A stretch of DNA of 64,000 nucleotides from an uncultured Chitinophaga sp. (GTDB taxonomy: Bacteria > Bacteroidota > Bacteroidia > Chitinophagales > Chitinophagaceae), in contig NZ_CAMLHC010000012.1 of assembly GCF_946479755.1 (NCBI RefSeq), forward strand, positions 62,001-126,000, in the 5' to 3' direction. Every line of letters starts with the position of its first letter. Within the stretch, counting starts at the first letter, position 1. Of the stretch, positions 51,514 through 60,277 are shown in pieces. The notes beneath the pieces are model-generated. The model saw only the letters and a program-made list of their open reading frames with translations, did not search any database and was not told the DNA's origin. The position numbers were made by a program, and so were the translations under genes.

Positions 51514-52773
51514 TTATCTCATTTTCAGTGTTGCGATCGTAAATACCACACACATGATGGTGATGATCCAGAAGCGTACGGATATTTTACTTTCGTGATA
51601 ACCTAGTTTCTGATAGTGGTGATGGAGGGGCGACATTTTCAGGATGCGCCGGCCTTCACCGTATTTTTTCTTGGTGTATTTGAAGTAGGACACCTGCAGC
51701 ATTACTGACAGGAGTTCTACGAGGAACACACCGCAGAAGATAGGAATCAGCAGTTCTTTGCGTACGATAAACGCCAGTGCTGCGATGATACCTCCCAGCG
51801 CCAGGCTGCCGGTATCGCCCATGAACACCTGTGCGGGGTAGGCGTTGTACCAGAGGAAGCCCACGCAGGCGCCTACAAAGGCGGCAATGAAGATGGACAG
51901 TTCACCCAGGTTGGGGATGTACATGATATTGAGGTACTCCGCAAACTGGATGTTACCCGATACATAAGCAAAAATGCCGAGACATATTCCTATGATACCC
52001 GACACCCCTGTGGCCAGCCCGTCCAGTCCGTCCGTTATATTTGCGCCGTTGGACACGGCGGTGATGATAAAGATGACGATCAGGATGTAGACGATGAACG
52101 TGTATTTTTCTGCGCCGGGGATCCACGAGATCAGTTTGGCGTAGTTGAATTCGTGGTTCTTGACAAACGGGATGGTGGTGATGGGTGTTTTCACATCTGC
52201 AAACCGTTGTCCGTCGCGGGTTACTCTTTCAGGGTGATTGGTGAGGCGTCTTTCGTAGGGCGCCAGTTTCTGGCTGTTCATCAGCTCGCGCGATACCACC
52301 ACATCGTTATTGAAATAGAGGGTGGTGCCTACGATGAGGCCCAGTCCGATCTGTCCGAGTATTTTAAAGCGGCCGGCCAGCCCTTCTTTGTTCTTTTTGA
52401 ATACTTTGATATAGTCGTCCACGAAACCGATGAGGCCTAACCATACGGTACAGAGGAGCACCAGCCAGATGTACACGTTGGCCACCTGTGCAAACAGCAG
52501 GGTGGGGATAATGATGGCCGCGAGGATAATGAGGCCGCCCATGGTGGGGGTGCCCTTCTTGGTGTTTTCACCCTGAAGGCCCAGCTCGCGGATCGTTTCA
52601 CCGATTTGTTTGCGCTGCAGGAATTTGATGATACGTTTACCCAACAACAGGGAGATGACCAGCGACAGCAACAGGGCCATCGTTACCCGGAAGGTGATAA
52701 ACTGGAACATACCACCACCGATGATGCTGATCTTGAATTCTGTTTTCAGGTAATTTAAAAAATAATATAACAT
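51514..52773 (-). CDS. mraY: Phospho-MurNAc-pentapeptide transferase MraY
   Basis: MraY makes lipid I on undecaprenyl phosphate in the inner membrane. The protein is 419 aa from the ATG at 52773 ([16 protein letters not shown]); an upstream in-frame start would add an Arg-rich stretch with no support. Family motifs are [14 protein letters not shown] (about 74-87), [17 protein letters not shown] (about 113-129), [15 protein letters not shown] (about 242-256) and [14 protein letters not shown] (about 317-330). An insertion (about 170-210) after the GTTLYFNND helix enlarges the loop, giving a protein longer than the 360-aa E. coli form, as in other Bacteroidota. Confidence 0.96.
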   Translation of the reverse strand: MLYYFLNYLKTEFKISIIGGGMFQFITFRVTMALLLSLVISLLLGKRIIKFLQRKQIGETIRELGLQGENTKKGTPTMGGLIILAAIIIPTLLFAQVANVYIWLVLLCTVWLGLIGFVDDYIKVFKKNKEGLAGRFKILGQIGLGLIVGTTLYFNNDVVVSRELMNSQKLAPYERRLTNHPERVTRDGQRFADVKTPITTIPFVKNHEFNYAKLISWIPGAEKYTFIVYILIVIFIITAVSNGANITDGLDGLATGVSGIIGICLGIFAYVSGNIQFAEYLNIMYIPNLGELSIFIAAFVGACVGFLWYNAYPAQVFMGDTGSLALGGIIAALAFIVRKELLIPIFCGVFLVELLSVMLQVSYFKYTKKKYGEGRRILKMSPLHHHYQKLGYHESKISVRFWIITIMCVVFTIATLKMR

Positions 52774-52821
52774 ATGTTTTAGTCGGAGCCTCCCCCTCCG
52801 CCTCATTTGGATGGGGGGCTG

Positions 52822-52853
52822 TTAAGTCATTGAGTTATTAAGTATTTAGTTTC
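52822..52853. repeat. Degenerate 8-bp tandem repeat in the murE-mraY gap
   Basis: TTAAGTCA-TTGAGTTA-TTAAGTAT-TTAGTTTC: four degenerate octads fill part of the 92-bp spacer upstream of mraY. Like the heptads before nuoH and nuoK, it is a short-period repeat in an operon spacer. Confidence 0.5.
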
Positions 52854-52865
52854 GTTCCGTTTTAA

Positions 52866-54332
52866 TTATTTGTCGAGCAGCCTCATTACTTCTTCCAGCA
52901 CTTGTTTATCGTCGAAGGGATGTTTCACCCCTTTGATTTCCTGGTATTTCTCGTGTCCTTTTCCGGCCACGAGGATGATGTCTTCTTTTCCGGCGAGGGT
53001 GACGGCGGTTTTGATCGCTTCCCTGCGGTCGGTAATGGAGATCACTCTTTTTTTCTGGTGCACCGGCACGCCGGCTTCCATTTCGCGGATAATCGCGTCC
53101 GGGTCTTCGGAGCGGGGATTATCGGAGGTGAAGATCACCCGGTCGCTGCTGTCTGTGGCTACTGCCGCCATGACAGGTCTTTTCGCCGTGTCGCGGTCGC
53201 CGCCGCAGCCTACCACCGTGATTACCTGTTCATGTCCTTTGCGCAGATTTTTGATGGTGGCCAGCACATTTTTCAGGGCATCGGGGGTGTGGGCGTAGTC
53301 CACGATAGCGATGATCTGGTCATGGGCAGACACGATATATTCGAAGCGACCTTCCGCACCCTGGGTATTGCTGAGGGCGCGGAGCACGGTGGCTTTGTCC
53401 TGTCCGAGCAATACGGCCGCACCGTATACGGCCAGCAGGTTGTAGGCGTTAAACTCACCTATCAGGCGGAAGTGTACTTCTGTGTCGCCTACCTGCATGA
53501 TCAGCCCGGTGAGGTTGTTTTCCAGGATTTTTCCTTTGAAGTCGGCCAGTGTACGCAGGCTATAGGTGGCTTTGCGGGCTTTGGTGTTTTGCAGCATCAC
53601 CATGCCTCTTTTATCGTCGAGGTTGGTGAGGGCGAAAGCCGAAGCGGGCAGGCTGTCAAAGAACGATTTTTTGACCCTGATGTATTCATCAAATGTTTTG
53701 TGATAATCCAGGTGATCGTGGGTGATGTTGCTGAAGATGCCTCCGGCGAATTTCAGTCCGGCGATCCGTTGCTGGTGGATCGCGTGGGAGCTTACTTCCA
53801 TAAAGGCGTAGAGGCATCCTTCTTCCACCATCCGGGCCAGCAGTGCGTTGAGACTGATGGGGTCCGGCGTGGTATGGGTAGATGGTATGACGGTGTCGCC
53901 TATCTGGTTTTGCACGGTGGACAGCAGTCCGCAGTGGTAGCCCAGCTGGGAGAACAAACGGAACAGGATGGTGGCGATGGTGGTTTTACCGTTGGTACCG
54001 GTAACGCCTACCAGTTGCAGTTTGTGGGAAGGGTTATCATAGAAGTTGCCTGCCATGATACCGCTTGCCGTGGCGCTGTTGTCTGCCTGTACATAGGTCA
54101 CCGTGTCGAGCAATACTTCCGGCAGGGTTTCGCAGATGATGGCTGCGGCGCCCTGTGCAATGGCTTTATCGATATACTGATGGCCATCGGTGTGTACTCC
54201 TTTCACGGCAATGAAGGCGTCGCCGGGTCCGACGGACCTGGAATCAATGGCGGGAGCGTTCACGGGGATGTCGGTATTCCCGTGTACGGCCCTGATGCCT
54301 ACATTGTATAATATGTCGCGCAGCGTCTTCAT
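52866..54332 (-). CDS. murE: UDP-MurNAc-tripeptide synthetase (meso-DAP adding)
   Basis: MurE adds the third amino acid of the peptide stem. The protein is 488 aa. Motifs are DSRSVGPGDAFIAVKG (about 30-45), ATP loop GVTGTNGKTTIATILFRLFS (about 108-127), EVSSHAIHQQRI (about 178-189) and NITHDHLDYH (about 202-211). The specificity motif FTSDNPRSEDPDAI (about 403-416) contains DNPR, which marks meso-diaminopimelate rather than lysine as substrate. It abuts the ftsI stop with no gap. Confidence 0.97.
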   Translation of the reverse strand: MKTLRDILYNVGIRAVHGNTDIPVNAPAIDSRSVGPGDAFIAVKGVHTDGHQYIDKAIAQGAAAIICETLPEVLLDTVTYVQADNSATASGIMAGNFYDNPSHKLQLVGVTGTNGKTTIATILFRLFSQLGYHCGLLSTVQNQIGDTVIPSTHTTPDPISLNALLARMVEEGCLYAFMEVSSHAIHQQRIAGLKFAGGIFSNITHDHLDYHKTFDEYIRVKKSFFDSLPASAFALTNLDDKRGMVMLQNTKARKATYSLRTLADFKGKILENNLTGLIMQVGDTEVHFRLIGEFNAYNLLAVYGAAVLLGQDKATVLRALSNTQGAEGRFEYIVSAHDQIIAIVDYAHTPDALKNVLATIKNLRKGHEQVITVVGCGGDRDTAKRPVMAAVATDSSDRVIFTSDNPRSEDPDAIIREMEAGVPVHQKKRVISITDRREAIKTAVTLAGKEDIILVAGKGHEKYQEIKGVKHPFDDKQVLEEVMRLLDK

Positions 54333-56438
54333 CTAGCTCAGTTCTATTACGATCGTTTGTTCGTTTCCTATTTTAGCGCCGCCGGGCAGTGATTGTGTTT
54401 TCACTTTACCGGCGCCTTTTATAACTACGCGCAGTCCTGCGTTTTCGAGCAGGTACAGCGCATCTTTGAGTCCCATGCCTGTTACGTCAGGTACGGCGCC
54501 TTTCGCCTGTGCGAGCGTTTGGAAGCTGACCTTCCTGTTGCTCACGCTGGGACTTACCCAGCTGTTACCGGCGATGGTGCCGCTGATGGGCATCTGCAGG
54601 GTGTTGAGTATCTGTTTCCATTCGCCGCCTTTTCCGTTTTTCAGGGCCAGGAGGGTGTCCAGTTGTACGTTTGCCTGCATGGGTTTCTGTTTTTCCACAG
54701 CGATGGCATAGAGTTTATCAGCCACTTCGCGGAATACAGGCCCTGCCACATTTGCGCCATAAAAGCGCAGGGCGTGCGGTTTGTTTTTGATCACCACTAC
54801 GCAGGTGTACTGCGGGTCATTGGCGGGGAAGTACCCTGCAAATGAGGACTGGTAGATCTTGTCGGCATAACCGCGGCTGCCGTTGGCCACCAGGGCGGTA
54901 CCGGTTTTAGCTGCGAAGTTGTAATAGGGGTTGCGCAGTTTCCTGGCGGTGCCGTCTATTGCCACTCCTTCGAGCATGGCCTGTACCTGTTTCAGGGTAC
55001 TGTTGGAGCAGATGCTGTCCAGCAGTACGGTAGGCTCAAACTGTTTAACTACCTGGCCATATTCCTGTACGGAATTGACGAGGTAGGGTTTCATCATTTT
55101 ACCGTTGTTGGCCACTGCATTGTACAGCATACAGGTCTGCAGCGGGCTTATGAGCACTTCATACCCGAATGCCATCCAGGGTAGTGAGGTGTTGCTCCAT
55201 GTTTTGGAGCTGGTGGTTTTAATCACCGGATGGCCTTCCCCCACCAGGTCGATGCCCGTGCTCTGGTCCATCCTGAGTCTTTTCAGGTGTGCCACGAACT
55301 TGTTGGGCTGTCTGCCATAGTGTTGGACGGCCAGTTTAGCCATTGCCACATTGGAGCTGAGCTCAAATGCGTGTTTGATGGTCACGTTCTGGGGGCCGGG
55401 ATGCGGTTCGGAGTCGAATACCGTTCTGCGTCCTACCTGCCAGCGTCCGCCGTCCATGTTGACCATCGTGTTCATGGTGGCGAATTTATCTTCCAGCACG
55501 GAGATAACGGTGGCCAGTTTAAAAGTGGAACCTGGTTCACCTACCTGCAGTGCGTAGTTCATGTCTTCCCAGTAGCTGCCATCGGGTTGTCTGCCCAGGT
55601 TGGCGATTGCTTTGATTTTGCCTGTCTTCACTTCCATGAGGATGCAGGTACCGTGGGCGGCTTCGTTTTGCACCATCATGTTCATGAGGGCGGTTTCTAC
55701 GATGTCCTGCATGTTTACGTCGAGGGTGGTAACGATATCGCGGCCGTTTTCCGGTTCGATGTCATATCCTTCCACGGGAACGTATGTTCCGCCGGCGATG
55801 CGGCGCATGAGCCTTTTGCCTGTCACCCCTTTCAGGTATTCGTTATAGGTCCTTTCCAGGCCTACGCTTTGCGAGTTTTCGCGGGGCAGCCCGATGGTCC
55901 TGTTGGCCAGGAGTTTAAAGGGGTTGATGCGTTTGCTTTTGCTTTCCGCGATCATGCCGCCTTTGTTTTTGCCGAGCCGGAACATGGGGAAGGCGCGCAT
56001 TTGCTGGTACTGGTTAAAGGGTACGTTTCTTTTCAGGAGAAAATAGCGGTCCTTTGTTTTGTAACCTTCCTGCAGCATTTGTGCGTATCCTGCTTTGCTG
56101 CGGTCGCCGAACATCTGGGAGAGGCAGAGGGAGAGGGAGTCGAGATTTTCCCGGAACACTTTCCCTTTTTTATCCCGCAGGCCGTCGGCGGCGAAGTCTA
56201 TCCGTATATCAAAATACGGGATGGAGGTTGACAGCATTCTGCCTTCCTCCGAATAGATGGTGCCTCTTTCCGCGTCGAGGGCTACGTAGCCGGTATGCAG
56301 ACTGTCGGCCATATTGCGCCAGTAGCTGCCTTTCACGTTCTGGATGTAAAAGACCTTGGCCAGGATGGCGACGCCGAAGAGCGCCATGCCGATCAGGCAC
56401 AGATACACACGCCACAATATGTCTTTTTTTACGTCCAC
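54333..56438 (-). CDS. ftsI: Division transpeptidase FtsI (PBP3-like) with PASTA domain
   Basis: FtsI cross-links septal peptidoglycan in the periplasm. The protein is 701 aa. It has an N-terminal membrane anchor (about 10-31), a dimerisation/pedestal domain (about 45-225), then the transpeptidase: SxxK in VGEPGSTFKLATV (S304), SxN in LSSNVAMAK (about 360-368) and KTG in FAAKTGTALV (about 515). The C-terminus carries one PASTA domain (about 635-701; VPDVTGMGLKDALYLLENAG). It directly abuts murE, and a 211-bp repeat-bearing spacer separates it from ftsL. Confidence 0.96.
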   Translation of the reverse strand: MDVKKDILWRVYLCLIGMALFGVAILAKVFYIQNVKGSYWRNMADSLHTGYVALDAERGTIYSEEGRMLSTSIPYFDIRIDFAADGLRDKKGKVFRENLDSLSLCLSQMFGDRSKAGYAQMLQEGYKTKDRYFLLKRNVPFNQYQQMRAFPMFRLGKNKGGMIAESKSKRINPFKLLANRTIGLPRENSQSVGLERTYNEYLKGVTGKRLMRRIAGGTYVPVEGYDIEPENGRDIVTTLDVNMQDIVETALMNMMVQNEAAHGTCILMEVKTGKIKAIANLGRQPDGSYWEDMNYALQVGEPGSTFKLATVISVLEDKFATMNTMVNMDGGRWQVGRRTVFDSEPHPGPQNVTIKHAFELSSNVAMAKLAVQHYGRQPNKFVAHLKRLRMDQSTGIDLVGEGHPVIKTTSSKTWSNTSLPWMAFGYEVLISPLQTCMLYNAVANNGKMMKPYLVNSVQEYGQVVKQFEPTVLLDSICSNSTLKQVQAMLEGVAIDGTARKLRNPYYNFAAKTGTALVANGSRGYADKIYQSSFAGYFPANDPQYTCVVVIKNKPHALRFYGANVAGPVFREVADKLYAIAVEKQKPMQANVQLDTLLALKNGKGGEWKQILNTLQMPISGTIAGNSWVSPSVSNRKVSFQTLAQAKGAVPDVTGMGLKDALYLLENAGLRVVIKGAGKVKTQSLPGGAKIGNEQTIVIELS

Positions 56439-56459
56439 GTTCCAGCTGTTTAGCTTTAT

Positions 56460-56518
56460 GCTTTTAGCGGATAACTTCCAGGGTTTTAGTTGCCGGGAAA
56501 GCGACTAAGGCTAAAAGC
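56460..56518. repeat. Inverted repeat in the ftsL-ftsI gap
   Basis: GCTTTTAGC at 56460-56468 and GCTAAAAGC at 56510-56518 are perfect 9-bp inverted arms 41 bases apart. Related TAGCT/AGCTA words recur around them (56450-56535). They occupy a 211-bp spacer that has no gene. Confidence 0.5.
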
Positions 56519-56649
56519 TATGGGCCAAGAGCTATAAAAAGATACCTGACACTGGCTGCGATTTATAGGTGATGCTTGCCATTTTATTTTACCAGCATCC
56601 CCGTCCTGTAATAGTTTCAGGCGGGCAGCATCAGGTACCAGTATTCATG

Positions 56650-57033
56650 TCATTTTTCGTTTTCCTTTTTCAGCACTATTTTCTGCGGAGGGGAACTGAG
56701 TTGTTTGAGGCCCAGTTGCTCTACAGATTTGCTGACTTCGCTCATTTTACTGCGAAACATGAGCTCACTCTTCACGTTGATATATTCCCACTTAAGCTCT
56801 TTTATTTCTTTGCCAAGCTGATTAATGCGGCGTATTTTTTTTTCGGCGAGGTGGCTGTTAGCGATATAGACCAGTGCCAGCACGGCGAGGAAACCGATAT
56901 AGGGCAGGTTTTGTACCAACGCTCTGTAGTTGATACGCAGCCGCCATTCCCTTTTCGGTTCTTTTGCCGGGGTATTTTCGGTACCGGCAGGTTCTTCTTC
57001 CTGGTTTGTTTCTATAACTTCTTCCTGCAACAC
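56650..57033 (-). CDS. ftsL: Cell division protein FtsL
   Basis: A small bitopic divisome protein, 127 aa, recognised mainly by position (rsmH-ftsL-ftsI) and architecture. An acidic, Glu-rich cytoplasmic tail (about 1-35) precedes one membrane helix (about 47-68, LPYIGFLAVLALVYIANS). A periplasmic coiled-coil-like segment (about 70-105, RRINQLGKEIKELKWEYIN) follows, then a short basic tail. The sequence is poorly conserved, as usual for FtsL. Confidence 0.85.
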   Translation of the reverse strand: MLQEEVIETNQEEEPAGTENTPAKEPKREWRLRINYRALVQNLPYIGFLAVLALVYIANSHLAEKKIRRINQLGKEIKELKWEYINVKSELMFRSKMSEVSKSVEQLGLKQLSSPPQKIVLKKENEK

Positions 57034-57136
57034 GCGCTATGCCTTTTTAATAAATTGACAATATAAAACTGAAAGCAAATCACAACAGATGTGTATAGGA
57101 TAGGATAGGAGCTGGATGATACGGCGTACGGCAGTA

Positions 57137-58048
57137 TCATGCTGTTTTTTCGGCCACCCGCAGTTTTGCGCTTCTCGATCTGCTGTTAAGCTTTAATTCT
57201 GCATCGCTGGCGGTCACCGGTTTTTTTGTGATTAATCTGAACAATTTAGGGGGTGTTTCCTTTCCAAACGGATCTTCCGGTGCTTCCTCGAAACTGCCTG
57301 TCTTCATAAAATTCTTTACCAGCCTGTCTTCCAGCGAGTGGAAGGTGATGATGGCGAGCCTGCCTCCCGGTTTCAGCGCATGGGCAGATTGGGTAAGCAA
57401 ATCTTTTAGGGCGCCCAGTTCATCGTTGACGGCTATCCGGAGTGCCTGAAACACCTGTGCGAGGTATTTCTGCGGGTTGCCTTTTACGATGGGCTGGATC
57501 ACGGATTTAAATTCCGCGATGGTGCGCATGGGGTGTGTTTTTCTTTGCCGTACAATGGTTTGTGCCAGGGTTTTGGCGTTGGTCACTTCTCCGTATTCCT
57601 GGAAGAGGAGTTGTAACCGGGCTTCGCCCCAGGTGGCCAGAATCTGAGCCGCAGTGAGGGTGGTCCGGGTGTCCATCCGCATGTCCATGTCGCCGTTAAA
57701 CCGGATGCTGAATCCTCTGTCGGCGGTATCGAACTGGTGTGAAGACACGCCCAGGTCTGCCAGTATGCCGTCTGCCTGTTCCGCTTTGTGTAGTTTCAGA
57801 AAGCGTTGCAGGTGCCGGAAATTTTGTTGTACAAATGTTACGCGGTCATCGATGATTCGGTTACGGTATGCATCCTCATCCTGATCAAATACGATCAGTC
57901 GTCCTTTTTCGCCCAGTTTCTCCAGTATGGCCCGGGAATGTCCTCCGCCTCCGAACGTGGCGTCCACATAGGTCCCTTCGGGGTTAATGTGTAACAGCTC
58001 CGTTGTCTCCTGCAGCAGAACGGGTAGGTGATATTGTTGTTCGCCCAT
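57137..58048 (-). CDS. rsmH: 16S rRNA m4C1402 methyltransferase RsmH (MraW)
   Basis: RsmH methylates N4 of C1402 in 16S rRNA using S-adenosylmethionine. The protein is 303 aa. SAM motif DATFGGGGHSRAILEKLG (about 29-46), DLGVSSHQFDTADRGFSIR (about 98-116), ALRIAVNDELGAL (about 204-216) and AIITFHSLEDRLVKNFMK (about 234-251) are diagnostic. It follows mraZ by 11 bp at the head of the dcw cluster. Confidence 0.98.
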   Translation of the reverse strand: MGEQQYHLPVLLQETTELLHINPEGTYVDATFGGGGHSRAILEKLGEKGRLIVFDQDEDAYRNRIIDDRVTFVQQNFRHLQRFLKLHKAEQADGILADLGVSSHQFDTADRGFSIRFNGDMDMRMDTRTTLTAAQILATWGEARLQLLFQEYGEVTNAKTLAQTIVRQRKTHPMRTIAEFKSVIQPIVKGNPQKYLAQVFQALRIAVNDELGALKDLLTQSAHALKPGGRLAIITFHSLEDRLVKNFMKTGSFEEAPEDPFGKETPPKLFRLITKKPVTASDAELKLNSRSRSAKLRVAEKTA

Positions 58049-58059
58049 ATTGCTCCAGT

Positions 58060-58527
58060 TTAAATTGATATGTTGTTGTCTCCTCCTCCCATTACCTGTT
58101 GAGCCAGATCACTGAAGGCCCCTGGTGAGAAATTTTCAAAGAACTCCTGGTATTTACCTTTATCCCAGATCTCGATTTTATTGGATGCTGCTGCCAGCAC
58201 AATGTCTTTTTCCATATTTGCGTACGACAGCAGGTTTTTCGGTACCAGCAGTCTTCCTGCGCTATCCAGTTCCAGAATGGTGGCCCCGTTAAGGAAGTAG
58301 CGCCTAAATTCCCGCACTTTCGGGTCAAAATCGTTCAGCTTGCTGATACGTTCGAAAATGGGCTGCCACTCGTTCATGGGATACAATGACAAACATTTTT
58401 CAAAGCCTCGGTTGATGACAAACTGGCCCCCGGCGGTCTCTGACAACTGCTTTTTGAATCCGGCAGGTAACAGAAAACGTCCTTTTGCGTCCAGCGTAGC
58501 CTCATATTCGCCTAAAAAACCTGTCAT
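58060..58527 (-). CDS. mraZ: Transcriptional regulator MraZ
   Basis: MraZ is the first gene product of the dcw cluster, an AbrB-fold DNA-binding protein that controls the cluster in other bacteria. The protein is 155 aa from the ATG at 58527 (MTGFLGEYEATLDAKGRFLL), the universal MraZ start; a frame extends 13 codons upstream without support. Both MraZ half-repeats are seen: DAKGRFLLPAGFKKQL (about 13-28) and the second in LDSAGRLLVPKNLLSYA (about 88-104). The region upstream is a long gene-free gap. Confidence 0.97.
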   Translation of the reverse strand: MTGFLGEYEATLDAKGRFLLPAGFKKQLSETAGGQFVINRGFEKCLSLYPMNEWQPIFERISKLNDFDPKVREFRRYFLNGATILELDSAGRLLVPKNLLSYANMEKDIVLAAASNKIEIWDKGKYQEFFENFSPGAFSDLAQQVMGGGDNNISI

Positions 58528-58614
58528 ACCATGGGGCAAAATACTTGAAAAACCATTTCCTAACACAAAATAACACTTTTTCCCACTTTTTAACGAAAAA
58601 ATACTTTATAAATT

Positions 58615-58747
58615 TTTTCCACAAGAGGATGTAGCCCAACAGAAAGGGTTTGGAGTGCCTTTATACACCTTTTTTGCGCCCGGAAGGCGGGATTGTGTGG
58701 ATAAGGTGTGAGAGTGTGTTGATATCGTGTTTATAACCTGTGAAAAA
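58615..58747. promoter_or_regulatory. Cluster of three DnaA-box-like sites
   Basis: TTTTCCACA (plus, 58615-58623), TTATCCACA (minus, 58696-58704, perfect E. coli-type consensus) and TTTTTCACA (minus, 58739-58747) lie within 133 bp of an AT-rich gap. About 0.03 matches to TTWTNCACA would be expected by chance in both strands of this gap, taking equal base frequencies. It may be a DnaA-controlled promoter or part of a replication origin. Confidence 0.4.
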
Positions 58748-59020
58748 CACACCAGTATTGACATTGAAGGGAACAAAACAACTGCTGCTTTTTTTCAGTC
58801 AGCGGGATGAAACCGCTTTTACAAATGGTATTTAGTTATAATCTGATACTTTTATGCGGATTTTTTTTGACATTATCAGTTGGTTTTTTATTTTCGGCAG
58901 GTAAGCGGCAAAAGGAATCATTTCTTCGGTAAAATGCCCGGATTCAGCGATTTGACGGCCTCTTTTGCAAAATTTTAACAGCAATGAAAATCTCTTCGCC
59001 TTACATTTACATTTAATTCT

Positions 59021-59028
59021 TAATTTTG
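59021..59028 (+). promoter_or_regulatory. Possible -7 box of bamD
   Basis: TAATTTTG fits TAnnTTTG and lies 10 bases before the bamD ATG. No TTTG is found at the expected -33 position, so support is weak. Confidence 0.3.
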
Positions 59029-59038
59029 CCACTCTTTT

Positions 59039-59872
59039 ATGCGGAAATTTTTATTGTATACCAGTGTCCTTGCGCTGATCGTGGTCGCTTCTTCCTGTAA
59101 TAACGAACTGAGAAGGATCGAAAAAAGCAACAACTTCGAAAAGAAGCTGGCGTATGCTGACAAATTGTACCAGAAGAAAAAATACAATACGGCGCAAACA
59201 CTTTACCAGGACCTTTTGCAGGTGTATAAAGGCACTGAAAAGTTCGAAGGCCTGTATTACAACTACGCATACTGTTCCTACTACGTGAAGGATTATGTTC
59301 AGGCAGCTTTCCACTTCAAAAACTACCTCGACGTATTCCCCAACAGCCCCAGAGCGGTGGAAATTGACTATATGCAGGCCTACTGCTATTACAAACAATC
59401 CCCCAAGGTATCGCTGGACCAGACCAATACCATGAAGGCCATCGCCCAGATGCAGACCTTCATCAACAACTACCCGCAGGCGGACAAAGTCCCGGAAGCC
59501 AACCTGGTGATCGAACTCTGCCGCAGAAAGCTGGAACTCAAAGAGTTCAACAGCGCCGAACTGTACTACAACCTGGGCTTTTACAAAGCGGCCGGTATCG
59601 CCTTCAAAAACCTGATGCGCAACTACCCCGACTCTGACAAAAGCGACAGCTACAAGATAATGGCCATCCGCGCCTACTACAACTATGCTAAAAACAGCAT
59701 AGAAGAGAAACAAAAGGAACGCTACGAGACAGTTGTCACCGAATACATGGACTTCGCAGACCACTATCCCAACAGCAAATTGAAGGCGGATGCCGAAAAA
59801 TTTTATACCTTAGCGCAAAACAACATTAAATCACTGGAAAATGAGCAAAATAAAGAGAAGTCTAACCAGTAG
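59039..59872 (+). CDS. bamD: Outer-membrane assembly lipoprotein BamD
   Basis: BamD is the essential lipoprotein partner of BamA in outer-membrane beta-barrel insertion. The protein is 277 aa. The signal peptide ends in a lipobox (VVASSC, about 15-20). The mature part has TPR-like helix pairs (about 35-270), for example YADKLYQKKKYNTAQTLYQD, AAFHFKNYLDVFPNSPRAVE, AIAQMQTFINNYPQADKVPE and EYMDFADHYPNSKLKADAEK. The last 32 bp overlap the start of the omega gene. It is divergent from mraZ. Confidence 0.95.
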   Translation: MRKFLLYTSVLALIVVASSCNNELRRIEKSNNFEKKLAYADKLYQKKKYNTAQTLYQDLLQVYKGTEKFEGLYYNYAYCSYYVKDYVQAAFHFKNYLDVFPNSPRAVEIDYMQAYCYYKQSPKVSLDQTNTMKAIAQMQTFINNYPQADKVPEANLVIELCRRKLELKEFNSAELYYNLGFYKAAGIAFKNLMRNYPDSDKSDSYKIMAIRAYYNYAKNSIEEKQKERYETVVTEYMDFADHYPNSKLKADAEKFYTLAQNNIKSLENEQNKEKSNQ

Positions 59873-60182
59873 TCTTAATCCCTGGGTAGAAACCAAAAAT
59901 ACTACCGATATTAAGAACAGGACCGGTAATTTATATGAGTCTATTGCCGTGATAGCCAAACGCGCCAATCAGATCAATATTTCCGTGAAAGAGGAGCTCC
60001 ATTCCAAGCTGGAAGAGTTTGCCAGCCATACTGACAACCTCGAAGAAGTACACGAAAACAAGGAGCAGATCGAGATTTCCCGCTTTTATGAAAGGCTGGC
60101 AAATCCTGCTATCCAGGCCACGCAGGAATTCCTGGACAATAAAATTTATTTCCGCAAGAACGACGACGACCTGTTCAGCTAA
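59841..60182 (+). CDS. rpoZ: RNA polymerase omega subunit, Bacteroidota type
   Basis: A 113-aa protein matching the RpoZ/Rpb6 family form found in Bacteroidota, a small subunit that stabilises the beta' subunit. Conserved part: DIKNRTGNLYESIAVIAKRA (about 22-41, including the RTGNLYE segment). The C-terminal half (about 75-110) is less conserved (RFYERLANPAIQATQEFLDN). It overlaps bamD by 32 bp, so translation is probably coupled. A terminator lies downstream, before coaBC. Confidence 0.85.
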   Translation: MSKIKRSLTSSLNPWVETKNTTDIKNRTGNLYESIAVIAKRANQINISVKEELHSKLEEFASHTDNLEEVHENKEQIEISRFYERLANPAIQATQEFLDNKIYFRKNDDDLFS

Positions 60183-60242
60183 GCCGCCACACATTATTTT
60201 GTGAGGTGCGTGATTGCGAAAAATAAAAACATTAATTTCATG

Positions 60243-60271
60243 GCGGCAGATTCAATTCTGCCGCTTTTTTT
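60243..60271 (+). terminator. Terminator or attenuator before coaBC
   Basis: GCGGCAGA at 60243-60250 pairs with TCTGCCGC at 60257-60264 around a 6-base loop, followed by seven T residues. It lies after rpoZ, but the coaBC ATG begins only 6 bases later, leaving no room for a promoter between. It may therefore sit within the coaBC leader. Confidence 0.85.
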
Positions 60272-60277
60272 ATATCT

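Larger units (their letters stand above)
58528..59038. other. 511-bp divergent gene-free region (mraZ/bamD)
   Basis: No credible gene is present between the divergent mraZ and bamD genes. The part next to mraZ (58561-58620) is very AT-rich. Three matches to the DnaA-box pattern TTWTNCACA occur: 58615-58623 (plus), 58696-58704 (minus, TTATCCACA) and 58739-58747 (minus). A -7-like box (TAATTTTG, 59021-59028) lies 10 bases before the bamD ATG. The region must hold the dcw promoter and may have a further role. Confidence 0.6.

Noticed and set aside
52902..54311. 469-aa plus-strand frame opposite murE
   Set aside because: murE motifs on the minus strand are complete; the opposite frame is Gly/Val/His-rich noise.
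58832..59032. 66-aa minus-strand frame between mraZ and bamD
   Set aside because: No recognisable family, AT-driven composition, and it overlaps the expected bamD promoter region. No ribosome-site or conservation evidence.
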